From Muribaculaceae bacterium (GTDB lineage: Bacteria > Bacteroidota > Bacteroidia > Bacteroidales > Muribaculaceae), in contig JAIECF010000030.1 in the NCBI GenBank assembly GCA_029068655.1, forward strand, positions 1 to 36,692: a DNA stretch of 36,692 nt. Reading direction: 5' to 3'. Each line of letters begins with the position of its first letter. The stretch's first letter is position 1. A model generated the notes under the pieces. The model made no database searches. It saw only the letters and a list, made by a program, of their open reading frames with translations, and was not told where the DNA came from. Of the stretch, positions 8,101 to 16,245 are shown in pieces. A program made the position numbers and the translations under genes.

Positions 8101-8991
8101 ATGAAAAGAAAGACAATAATATCCGTAGCAGCGCTCGGTATCATGGCGGTAGCCGCTACAGCAGCTTTCGCTACAGCCGGTTCAAAACCGGGCGCCCAGG
8201 AAGCAAAAAACGTGGAAATGACGCAAGACACAAACCGCAACGATGTGCCGGCAGGTCCGACACTCGATATCACTACAACCGCTGGCAATATCAAGATTCG
8301 CCTTTATGACGATACTCCTCTTCACAGAGACAATTTCCTGAAGCTTGCAAAGGAGGGATATTATGATGGTGTGCTCTTTCACCGCGTCATCAATGATTTC
8401 ATGGTGCAGACCGGTGATCCGGACTCTAAGGATGCACCGCAGGGTGCGATGCTTGGATCCGGTGGGCCAGGATATACTATACCTGCTGAAATCGTCTATC
8501 CGAAGCACTATCATAAATACGGAGCGCTAGCGGCAGCCCGTACCGGCGACGAGATGAACCCCGAGCGCAAGAGCTCCGGAAGCCAGTTCTATATAGTCAC
8601 CGGTAAGAAATATATTCCTCAACAGCTGTCAAGAATGGAGGAGATGTCGGTGCAGAAACAGCTCCAGGCCTATTTCATGGATCTTCAGCGACAGCATATG
8701 GACACGATACGCCAGCTGCGTCTTGCAAAAGACAGCGTGGGTCTTGAAAACCTTCGCCAGGAACTGATAAAGGAGACGGAAGCAAATGTTAAACCGGTCA
8801 CAATGACGGAAGAACAGGTGCGTGACTATACCACCATAGGTGGAACTCCACATCTCGACGGACAATATACAGTGTTTGGTGAAGTCCTCGAGGGAATGGA
8901 TACAGTGGAGAAAATCCAGAATGCCGAAACCGACGGTCGCGATCGTCCGGTAGAGGACATCCGCATTATTTCAATTAAAGTAGAAGAATAA
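8101..8991 (+). CDS. Exported cyclophilin-type peptidyl-prolyl cis-trans isomerase with helical insertion
   Basis: A 296-residue PPIase of the cyclophilin family expected to assist folding of exported proteins. Residues 1-24 form a signal peptide (a short basic stretch, then a hydrophobic Ala-rich core). The cyclophilin core starts near residue 54 and carries FHRVINDFMVQTGDP (catalytic Arg95), then GSQFYIVTG (160-168) and HLDGQYTVFGEVLEGMD (251-267). A His replaces the cyclosporin-binding Trp in that last motif, as in many bacterial members. A highly charged helical segment of about 75 residues (170-246) separates the last two core motifs; a standard bacterial cyclophilin has only a short loop there. 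The gene follows the 124-aa gene by 9 nt and precedes the DUF349 gene by 24 nt. Confidence 0.93.
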   Translation: MKRKTIISVAALGIMAVAATAAFATAGSKPGAQEAKNVEMTQDTNRNDVPAGPTLDITTTAGNIKIRLYDDTPLHRDNFLKLAKEGYYDGVLFHRVINDFMVQTGDPDSKDAPQGAMLGSGGPGYTIPAEIVYPKHYHKYGALAAARTGDEMNPERKSSGSQFYIVTGKKYIPQQLSRMEEMSVQKQLQAYFMDLQRQHMDTIRQLRLAKDSVGLENLRQELIKETEANVKPVTMTEEQVRDYTTIGGTPHLDGQYTVFGEVLEGMDTVEKIQNAETDGRDRPVEDIRIISIKVEE

Positions 8992-9015
8992 ACATCAACA
9001 TAACCTCATCATGCC

Positions 9016-10821
9016 ATGACTGACGAAGTAAAGAATGTTTCAGAAGTGGAACTTCCTGAACCCACCGCAGGAGTCGAGTCCATCGTTGTGGAGACTCCAG
9101 AATCAGAAACTGAAGAGCGCAGACCGCGCTTTTCGGAAATGTCTAAAACCGAACTCATCGAGGCCCTCCGAGCTATAGTGGAGGAGGAGAGGGCCACGGA
9201 GCACCATGAGGCCCAGGCTATCAAGGGCGCTTATTTCGCCCTGCGCAACAAGGAGACGCTCTCCGAACTCGAGAAGCATATCGCCGAAGGCGGAAAGCCG
9301 GAAGAATTCGTTTCTTTGCCCGACGAAGGAGAGGCTGAGATCAGGGATCTCTTCGCCCGTTTCCGCGATATCCGCGCCGCGTGGCTTGAGGCTGACCTGC
9401 AGGCTCGCCAGAAAAATCTCGAGGAAAAGCAAGCGATTCTTGACCAGATCAAGGAAATTGCTGCAGATATCGACAATGTAAATGTTAATTTCCAGAAATT
9501 TCAAGATCTTCAGAAGCAGTTCAAGGATAAGGCTGAGTTGCCGGAGACTGCTGTGACCGGTCTCTGGAAGGAATTTCAGACCGCAGTTGAGCTTTTTTAT
9601 GATCAGCTTAAGATGAATAAAGAACTCCGCGACCTTGACTTTAAGAAGAATCTCGAGGCTAAGCGCCAGCTCGTGGATCAGGCTAAAGGACTCGCCGACA
9701 ATCCCGATGTAGTGGATGCCATCAACAAGCTGATGATCCTCCATAATGAATGGCGTGAGACAGGTCCTGTGGCGAAAGAATTCCGTGAGCCACTTTGGGA
9801 AGAGTTCCGCGAGGCTTCATCCGTTGTCAGGAAGCGTCATCAGGAATATTTCGAAGGTCGCAAGGCTAATGAGGCTGCTAATGAGGAAGCAAAAGTGAAA
9901 CTTTGCGAGGAAGCTGAGGAGATAGTGGCTTCGCTTCCTGATTCATTCAACGCTTGGGATGAGGCTACAAAGAAAGTTATTGACCTTCAAGGCCGTTGGA
10001 AAGAGACAGGATTTGCTTCAAGGAAGAACAACGCTGCGCTTTACAATCGTTTCCGTAATGTGTGTGACATCTTCTTCAAGTCAAAAGCGGATTATTTCCA
10101 TAGGGTAAAAGACGAATACAGCGATAATCTCCGCCGAAAGATAGAACTTTGCGAGAAAGCTGAGTCGCTTGCCACAGAAGAGAAGATAGGGGTTGCAGTA
10201 GAGACTGTTCAGAAGCTTCGTGACGAATGGAAGAAGATCGGAAGCGCAGGACGTCGCCATTCCGATGAGGTCTGGAACCGTTTTACGGCTGCATGCAACG
10301 CTGTGTTTGACCGTCGTAAGGCAGAGACTGGCGACCGCAGAAAAGAAGAAAATGCCAATCTTGAGGCAAAGCGTGAGGTTATATCACAGCTTAAGGCCCT
10401 TGATCTCGAACTGGAACGCCGTCAGCTCCTGCCTGCAGTTCGTGAGCTTCAGGAGAAATGGAATTCCATAGGCCATGTGCCTTTTAAGGTTAAAGATCAG
10501 CTCCGTACGGAATATCGCGAGATTTGCGATGCTATCTACAACTCTTTCGATGCGAAGGAGAGCCGCAACAATATGCGTCGCTTTGAGCAGAAGATGGAAG
10601 ACATCAAGGATGATTCCTCTAAGGTGAAGCGTGAGAAAGATTCACTGCATCGTCAGCTCGAGGCCAAGCGCAGTGAGCTGAAGACCTATCAGAACAATAT
10701 GGGATTCTTCAACGTGAAGTCAAGTGCCGGTAACTCTATGCTCAAGGATCTTGAAAGAAAAATCAAACTTATTGAGCAGGATATCGAGCAGATCAAGCAG
10801 AAGATCGCAATGTTGGATTGA
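9016..10821 (+). CDS. DUF349 domain-containing protein with five repeats
   Basis: A 601-residue, highly charged, almost entirely helical cytoplasmic protein. Five copies of the DUF349 repeat can be seen, each with an aromatic-Lys/Arg-x-x-Gly turn and then a Trp/Leu-x-x-Phe-Arg helix. Turns lie near residues 167, 245, 327, 404 and 481 (for example HNEWRETGPVA, GRWKETGFAS, DEWKKIGSAG, EKWNSIGHVP). The C-terminus (about 530-601) is a long coiled coil. DUF349 proteins are widespread in Bacteroidetes and Actinobacteria but lack an established biochemical role. The first repeat is the least regular. It probably shares transcription with the cyclophilin gene 24 nt upstream. The start at 9016 is the first ATG after that gene and gives a typical acidic N-terminus. 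Confidence 0.9.
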   Translation: MTDEVKNVSEVELPEPTAGVESIVVETPESETEERRPRFSEMSKTELIEALRAIVEEERATEHHEAQAIKGAYFALRNKETLSELEKHIAEGGKPEEFVSLPDEGEAEIRDLFARFRDIRAAWLEADLQARQKNLEEKQAILDQIKEIAADIDNVNVNFQKFQDLQKQFKDKAELPETAVTGLWKEFQTAVELFYDQLKMNKELRDLDFKKNLEAKRQLVDQAKGLADNPDVVDAINKLMILHNEWRETGPVAKEFREPLWEEFREASSVVRKRHQEYFEGRKANEAANEEAKVKLCEEAEEIVASLPDSFNAWDEATKKVIDLQGRWKETGFASRKNNAALYNRFRNVCDIFFKSKADYFHRVKDEYSDNLRRKIELCEKAESLATEEKIGVAVETVQKLRDEWKKIGSAGRRHSDEVWNRFTAACNAVFDRRKAETGDRRKEENANLEAKREVISQLKALDLELERRQLLPAVRELQEKWNSIGHVPFKVKDQLRTEYREICDAIYNSFDAKESRNNMRRFEQKMEDIKDDSSKVKREKDSLHRQLEAKRSELKTYQNNMGFFNVKSSAGNSMLKDLERKIKLIEQDIEQIKQKIAMLD

Positions 10822-10873
10822 AATGTTTAATATTTTTTAAGTTAAGTTAATCCAAATTCGTTTTTCTTTGTTG

Positions 10874-10910
10874 ATAATAGTATAAACACGAATCCACTTT
10901 ATACTATTAT
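10874..10910. repeat. Perfect 13-bp inverted repeat immediately before the patatin gene
   Basis: ATAATAGTATAAA (10874-10886) and TTTATACTATTAT (10898-10910) are exact reverse complements separated by 11 nt. The second arm ends one base before the ATG at 10912. It could be an operator or an RNA hairpin that hides the initiation region. It lacks a G/C-rich stem and so is an unlikely terminator. Confidence 0.8.
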
Positions 10911-10911
10911 T

Positions 10912-13095
10912 ATGAAAAACAGAACCTTAGTCATATTGGCGACCTTGTTGGCTGCTGTGGCGACACAGGCAGCCGACAAGGTCGGCCTCGTTTTAAGCGG
11001 AGGCGGCGCAAAGGGTGTCGCACATGTCGGAGTAATCAAGGCCCTGGAAGACAATGATATTCCTATCGATTGTGTAGCAGGCACATCAATGGGTTCGATC
11101 GTCGGTTCGCTATATAGTTGCGGATGGACCCCCGACTCGATGCTCAATATGATGACATCGCCTGAATTCCTTATGTGGAGTATGGGGGTAGTACCACGCG
11201 AGAAACTGTCTTTGGTAAGTATGCCCGAACCAACGCCTGAATGGGGTAAGATAAGTTTTGGTTCGGAAGGAAGCAACATAGCATCTCAGGTCCTCCCGAA
11301 GAGCCTTATCAATCCTACACCTATGAATATAGAGTTTCTAAAGCTTTATACTCCATATACAAAAGCATGTGAAGAGGATTTTGACAAACTGTTCGTACCG
11401 TTCCGATGTGTATTCTCCGACGTATATAAAAAGCATAAGGTCGTCTGTCGCAAGGGTTCTCTTGGCGAATCGGTGCGAGGCTCGATGTCTTTTCCGCTTG
11501 TCTACCGCTCTATCGTTGTCGACAGCATACTTGCCTTCGACGGAGGTATCTATGATAATTTCCCTGTAGATGTTATGCGTGAGGATTTTAAGCCGGATTT
11601 CATTATCGGCGTATCGGTTTCTAAACCGGACGGAAAACCTCAGGTCAACAATATGTATTCAGAACTTGAAGACCTGATAATTCAGAACAACGACTATTCC
11701 CTGGATCCGGAGATTGGAATCAAGATTCAGGTGCCGGTGACGCAGTTTAATGTTCTTTCTTTCGATGACGCGCAGGAAATATATAATATCGGCTATCAGA
11801 CCGGACTTCAGTGGGTCGACTCCATCAAATCGCGCCTGAAAGCCCGTCGACCTCTTGAGGAGGTCAACAGACGACGCGCTGAGTTCGCGGCCAGAGTGCC
11901 TGAGATAACCTTTGAGACTGTCTCTACTCCCGGCATCACGGGCAAGAAGAGTGAGTATCTTAAATCTGCATTCACAAGCCGTGAGCGTCGTAAAGGTGAT
12001 ATCTCTATGAATGACGTGGAGGATGCTTATTATAGTGTGGTGTCGCAGGGCGACGTGGAAGAACTTCTCCCGGAGATGAACGGCAAGGATCTTGTATTGA
12101 AGGCTACCTTGAAGCAACCATGGCGAGCCTCTGCCGGTGGTTGGCTTTCTACGGGTGTAGGAAGTTTCATTTATGCGGGAGTCGGATATCATAGTCTTAA
12201 GAAAAATTCTCTTGATGCGTTGTTATCTGTATGGGGTGGTCAGTCATATATAGCCATACGTCTTAGGGGAAGAATCCGTCTTAATTCCTACAATCCCTCC
12301 TACCTATTCCTCGAAGGTACAGCTTCGAAAAAGAAGTATTATAGCACACTTCCTTTCTTTTTCAGCAGTAAGAATATAGAGTCATTCAATTCGAATATGA
12401 ACTTTGTCAAGGCCGGCTACGAAGTAGGTCAGGGGCAATCCGCCCTCTTCCGTGCTGTGGCCGCTTATGGCCAGCAATATAAGGTCAATACGGGAAAACT
12501 GGCTCTTGAATATGAATACAACACCCTCGGAGAGCGGACTTTCCCAGTCAGCGGAAGAAAGACGCATATATCGTTGGAAGCCATGAGAATGACAAATACG
12601 CTATCGAAAACTGAAATGTCTCCGGCACAGAAAGTCTGGCGTGGAAAGCTCGATATGCTTTGGAATAATTACTATTCCCTGCACCGCAACTTCAATATTG
12701 GAGCGTTGGCGCAAGGCGGAATATCTGTGGGAAAACGCTTTGACGATCTTAAGGCAGATCTGATGACCTCGCATGAATTCATGCCTCTTGAGTCTATGGA
12801 CTATTGCTATATTCCCGATCTCAGGAGCGATGATTTCATAGCGTTAGGTGCGATTCCTGTATGGACTGTATTCCAGAGAATCCAGCTCCGAGGGGAAGCA
12901 TTTGCATATACAAAATTCCGTGAATCTTCTGCATGGAAGACTCCGTTCAGCAAGACTGAATTTCTTGCGCGTGCGAGCTTGGTGACCAGCCTTCCATTTG
13001 CGTCAATCTCTATGTCGGTATCTTATTGTACCGCCCTTCATGGATGGAACTATGGGGTAGCAATCGGTTGGTTTGTTCCGCATCCTAAATTATGA
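10912..13095 (+). CDS. Patatin-like phospholipase with C-terminal outer-membrane barrel (type Vd-like)
   Basis: A 727-residue exported protein. Residues 1-21 are a signal peptide ending ATQAA. The patatin domain follows at once: oxyanion loop GGGAKG (30-35), nucleophile elbow GTSMGS (Ser59) and catalytic Asp210 in FDGGIYDNFP, so the Ser-Asp dyad is intact. Residues about 343-410 look like a POTRA-type segment. From about 410 to the end there are alternating aromatic and hydrophobic strands typical of a surface-antigen/Omp85-like beta-barrel. This layout matches PlpD-type (type Vd) proteins, where the phospholipase is tethered at or released from the outer membrane. A perfect inverted repeat abuts its start codon, suggesting separate control from the DUF349 gene 90 nt upstream. 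The enzyme class is sure; substrate and topology are inferred. Confidence 0.92.
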   Translation: MKNRTLVILATLLAAVATQAADKVGLVLSGGGAKGVAHVGVIKALEDNDIPIDCVAGTSMGSIVGSLYSCGWTPDSMLNMMTSPEFLMWSMGVVPREKLSLVSMPEPTPEWGKISFGSEGSNIASQVLPKSLINPTPMNIEFLKLYTPYTKACEEDFDKLFVPFRCVFSDVYKKHKVVCRKGSLGESVRGSMSFPLVYRSIVVDSILAFDGGIYDNFPVDVMREDFKPDFIIGVSVSKPDGKPQVNNMYSELEDLIIQNNDYSLDPEIGIKIQVPVTQFNVLSFDDAQEIYNIGYQTGLQWVDSIKSRLKARRPLEEVNRRRAEFAARVPEITFETVSTPGITGKKSEYLKSAFTSRERRKGDISMNDVEDAYYSVVSQGDVEELLPEMNGKDLVLKATLKQPWRASAGGWLSTGVGSFIYAGVGYHSLKKNSLDALLSVWGGQSYIAIRLRGRIRLNSYNPSYLFLEGTASKKKYYSTLPFFFSSKNIESFNSNMNFVKAGYEVGQGQSALFRAVAAYGQQYKVNTGKLALEYEYNTLGERTFPVSGRKTHISLEAMRMTNTLSKTEMSPAQKVWRGKLDMLWNNYYSLHRNFNIGALAQGGISVGKRFDDLKADLMTSHEFMPLESMDYCYIPDLRSDDFIALGAIPVWTVFQRIQLRGEAFAYTKFRESSAWKTPFSKTEFLARASLVTSLPFASISMSVSYCTALHGWNYGVAIGWFVPHPKL

Positions 13096-13096
13096 G

Positions 13097-13121
13097 TTTC
13101 CGCTTTTTAGTTCAGCGGAAA
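13097..13121. terminator. Possible bidirectional terminator hairpin between convergent genes
   Basis: TTTCCGC (13097-13103) pairs with GCGGAAA (13115-13121) around an 11-nt loop in the 43-nt gap between the convergent patatin and DUF6056 genes. The following T-run is weak on the plus strand, so this is a tentative call. Confidence 0.4.
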
Positions 13122-13138
13122 ATAAACGCAAGGATTTT

Positions 13139-14701
13139 TTAATTCTCAATTATCGAGATCGAGTCTGCCGTGAAGAACGGAAATTCCGGAATAATGACGG
13201 CAGTGGCGAAGGGTGGTTTACGCTTTGAATAGCGCTTGACAGGCAGGCGCCGTGGTTGCGCAGCCAATTGGGGTAAAAAGTAATGTCCGTATACTAAGAC
13301 TTCTCTTGGAGCCTCCCCTTTGGGAGGCTCTTCCAGTGTGACGGTGAAATGTCCGGGAGCATAGCAATTGATTCTTTCCCCTACAATCGGGTCGGTCGGT
13401 TTTAGTTTCAATCCGCGTCCTTTGCGTGTGTGCTTAAAATCTTTCATCAGCGAATGATGTAGATCATTATCAAACTGACCGAGGATATCCTCAAAATATT
13501 TGGCCCGGAGTGGAAACCCTAATGTCATCACCCTTTTTCTGTCGAAATATACACTTCCGTCACTCGATTTCGAGTGTAGTTCCCTTATCGCATCGTATTG
13601 CCGCTTCACTTCGTGTATGCCTTGAATCATTAGCACCCAGAAAGCTATAATGAAGATAGTCGCCAATGAATTTACGAAATAGCCGAACCTATGTCTGGGC
13701 ATGATCTGTAGCGTTAGAATCGCGGCAAACATGTTCGCTCCGAAAAGCTGTCGGTTGGAATATATTCCGATCACCGTGTTGAAGGCTATTAGAAAGAGCA
13801 TGGATGTCAGGAGAAAACCTTCCGGTACAACTCTGTCAGTATTTTTGAATGCAAAGATCCGAAGTTTGCGGTGTTTGTTTTTTGAGTATAATATGCAGAT
13901 TATAAGTGCTATTATGGCAGGAAACGAATATGAAGCTATGAGCAGCTGATCAAGCAGAGGCATGTCAATACCTGCAACCCTTCCTATTGTGGATGGCGCG
14001 AGACAATTGGTAGCTGTCCCGGCAACATAACCAAGTATCATCCAGCTTTTTCTCCAGTCAAAATGTATTTCATCGTACTTTATACACTCGAGCAGCCGAA
14101 CAATCCACCATACTCCTATACCTCCGCAGACTCCGATCGAAAGGGATTCCTGCCAATTGCCGACTATTATACCTGCAACCGCCATGAATAATGTTGTCGG
14201 CCAGGATGGCCGGTCATTACTGAAGAATAACATTATCCAACTTATATTGGCGGTCATTGCCCATATATATCCAATCTGGCATGTCGGCATCATTTTGGTG
14301 ATGAAGCACAGAATGGACAGACATATGGCTGAGATTATGCCTCCCGGATTTTCTGATATTCGTACCCCTCCTGCCTTGCTCAACAGTAGTACGAAAAGGA
14401 TATATACAACAGCATTACACACTGCAAACCACTGCTGACCGAGTTTGGCGTTGAATATTTGTACGAGCGAGTGTGCAACAAAGCGGCCGTTAACGTGATG
14501 ATAATGTATATACTGTGAATCAAAAAACTCCTCGACTGTCTTGATTTTTCCCCACGATTGCCAGATCTCGCCCTTCATCATGTATTTATAGTCAAGGTCG
14601 TCTCCGAGCCAGACGACGTTGGCACTCATCCACCATATTGCTATACCGAGCAAGATCAGACAGAGGTATGAACAAATGTAATTTCGTGTAGTGCTTTTCA
14701 T
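13139..14701 (-). CDS. DUF6056-type multi-spanning membrane protein
   Basis: A 520-residue polytopic inner-membrane protein. About ten hydrophobic helices span residues 10-385, and a soluble segment of about 130 residues ends the protein. The first periplasmic loop holds WLGDDLDYKYMMKGE, with an Asp-Asp pair in the place typical of GT-C-like membrane glycosyltransferases. The overall pattern resembles the DUF6056 family, which is often found among surface-glycan genes. Its ATG overlaps the TAA of the ApbE gene by one base (TAATG), so translation is probably coupled. A lipid-linked sugar transferase role is an inference from the fold pattern, with no direct support here. The family name is recalled from overall similarity and is moderately secure. 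Confidence 0.75.
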   Translation of the reverse strand: MKSTTRNYICSYLCLILLGIAIWWMSANVVWLGDDLDYKYMMKGEIWQSWGKIKTVEEFFDSQYIHYHHVNGRFVAHSLVQIFNAKLGQQWFAVCNAVVYILFVLLLSKAGGVRISENPGGIISAICLSILCFITKMMPTCQIGYIWAMTANISWIMLFFSNDRPSWPTTLFMAVAGIIVGNWQESLSIGVCGGIGVWWIVRLLECIKYDEIHFDWRKSWMILGYVAGTATNCLAPSTIGRVAGIDMPLLDQLLIASYSFPAIIALIICILYSKNKHRKLRIFAFKNTDRVVPEGFLLTSMLFLIAFNTVIGIYSNRQLFGANMFAAILTLQIMPRHRFGYFVNSLATIFIIAFWVLMIQGIHEVKRQYDAIRELHSKSSDGSVYFDRKRVMTLGFPLRAKYFEDILGQFDNDLHHSLMKDFKHTRKGRGLKLKPTDPIVGERINCYAPGHFTVTLEEPPKGEAPREVLVYGHYFLPQLAAQPRRLPVKRYSKRKPPFATAVIIPEFPFFTADSISIIEN

Positions 14702-15738
14702 TATCTAACGTAAGCAATGTGTTCTTTCATCCGGTCATTGACCAATACTTCGCCGGAAGTCAGAATAAAAGCTCCCGCCAAGCCCTCTTTATGAAGCATT
14801 TCCATCGCTTCTGTAGATCCCATTACCATGCAGGCGGTAGCGAGCGCATCTGCTTCCATACAAGTGGGTGCAATTACAGAGGCGCTAAGGATATCTGTAT
14901 TGACAGGGCGTCCTGACAAGGGAGATATGGTATGTCCGTAAGCATGTCCCGACTCTGAATGGTAATTGCGGTAGTTACCGGATGTAGCAAGCGCTTCATC
15001 GCTAAGTTCCACGATAAGTCGGTCGGAAAAGGCTGGCTTCTGTTCTGTTTTGAATACCTCCTTAAGGTAGTCTTCGTCAGGCGTTTCGATAAGGATTCTC
15101 CATTTCTCTCCTTCAGGATTGCGTCCGCGGCACACCACTTCTCCACCGATCTCAAACATGATGTCGGAGCATCCAAGATTCGCAAGTGTCATGGCTGCTA
15201 CATCTACACCATATCCCTTTGCGATAGCAGAGAAATTGAAGTTTATTTCGGCTGCGGATTTATAGAGTGTATCGTTTTCTATTCTTGTCTTTTCTATCCC
15301 GACAAATTTAAGAATTGCTTCTATTCTCGCGGTGTCAGAAGTAGGTGTGTGTCCTTTCCCGAATCCCCATGCCTTGATTAGCGGAGAGAGTGTGGGATCG
15401 AAAAAACCGTTGCTGACTCGGTTTATCTTCCTTGACATTTCATATACGTTCTTAAAGTGGAAATCCACATATCCTTTCTCGTTTCTGTTGATTATGGAGA
15501 CAAGAGAATTGTCATCGAAAGCGGAAACACTGCTTTCCACTGCCTGGAGCGAATCCATTGCGACGGAGATAGCGTCGGCCGGTCCTTTGTATGTCACATG
15601 CCAGACTGTATTCCATATCATACCCTGTTCCTTGTGCCACGAAAACTCTTTGCCGCAGCCGGTAAGCATATATATAAAGGTAAATAGTGTGAATATCGAA
15701 AAAAACTTCTTATTTCTCATTATCGGTGCTGTTTTCAT
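14701..15738 (-). CDS. apbE: FAD:protein FMN transferase, lipoprotein (ApbE family)
   Basis: A 345-residue periplasmic lipoprotein that covalently attaches FMN to Thr or Ser of target proteins using FAD. A lipoprotein signal ends in LTGC (Cys28 from this start; Cys22 if the in-frame Met at 15720 is used, which gives a more typical signal length). Family motifs are present in order: FFDPTLSPLIKAWGFG, NFSAIAKGYGVDVAA, ALATSGNYRNY, HTISPLSGRPVNT and ADALATACMVMG. Length is normal for the family. The gene overlaps the DUF6056 gene by one base. No FMN-binding substrate gene (RnfG, NqrC or FMN-bind type) is present in the window, so the target is encoded elsewhere or is unknown. Confidence 0.93.
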   Translation of the reverse strand: MKTAPIMRNKKFFSIFTLFTFIYMLTGCGKEFSWHKEQGMIWNTVWHVTYKGPADAISVAMDSLQAVESSVSAFDDNSLVSIINRNEKGYVDFHFKNVYEMSRKINRVSNGFFDPTLSPLIKAWGFGKGHTPTSDTARIEAILKFVGIEKTRIENDTLYKSAAEINFNFSAIAKGYGVDVAAMTLANLGCSDIMFEIGGEVVCRGRNPEGEKWRILIETPDEDYLKEVFKTEQKPAFSDRLIVELSDEALATSGNYRNYHSESGHAYGHTISPLSGRPVNTDILSASVIAPTCMEADALATACMVMGSTEAMEMLHKEGLAGAFILTSGEVLVNDRMKEHIAYVR

Positions 15739-16221
15739 GAAAAAAATACATTTCTTCCTTATTGCAAATCAATACCAATTTAGGATTCTCGAGTGGAGGC
15801 ATGAGTGAAAAGTCGTTGAGAAGTATTTTTTTTCAGAAGTTTTTTTATATCGATATTTGAGTATTTCCATATGAATATAGAATTTTCTGCAAAGATAATA
15901 AAAATGTTCCGGTTAAGAAACAATTTTGTAAAATTTACCATGGATGGTACAACCCCCCCCTTTATCAGTTTCGCGAAAAAATGTCTTATCGAACGGTGTT
16001 CCCATTACTCAGTAATTCCTGGAGTGATGCAGACCAATATTTATATTTCGCCTACACTGACAGCATTATGCGCACATCTTCATACAACTCTGCCCGATTT
16101 ATTGTCGTATAAAGAAAAATGAAATAATATTTGCTGGAATGAAATATTTTTGCTAACTTTGCAACGGATTTAGGAGAGGCAGTGATGCTAACCTGATTTT
16201 TTTCGCGACAAACACATAAAC
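15739..16221. other. 483-nt divergent intergenic region with poly-C tract
   Basis: The AT-rich gap between apbE (minus) and gdhA (plus) holds no convincing gene. A TATCTTTG -7 box on the minus strand at 15890-15897 could serve apbE, though its leader would be about 145 nt and no good -33 box is visible. A run of eight C lies at 15953-15960. The gdhA promoter is at 16130-16161. An 83-codon open frame at 15871-16122 has no coding character. Confidence 0.7.
16130..16161 (+). promoter_or_regulatory. Promoter of gdhA
   Basis: TTTG (16130-16133), a 20-nt spacer and TAACTTTG (16154-16161) match the Bacteroidetes consensus. The leader to the start codon at 16246 would be about 78 nt and contains a T7 run, but no clear attenuator hairpin was found. 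Confidence 0.75.
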
Positions 16222-16245
16222 ATGTTCAACTATAAAGGTAAAAAG

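Noticed and set aside
15871..16122. 83-codon open frame in the apbE-gdhA gap
   Set aside because: It crosses the poly-C run, has no coding bias or recognisable motif, and lies in promoter-containing AT-rich sequence.
16162..16245. Possible attenuator in the gdhA leader (TTAG/CTAA stem and T7 run)
   Set aside because: The stem is only 4 bp and too weak to call a terminator.
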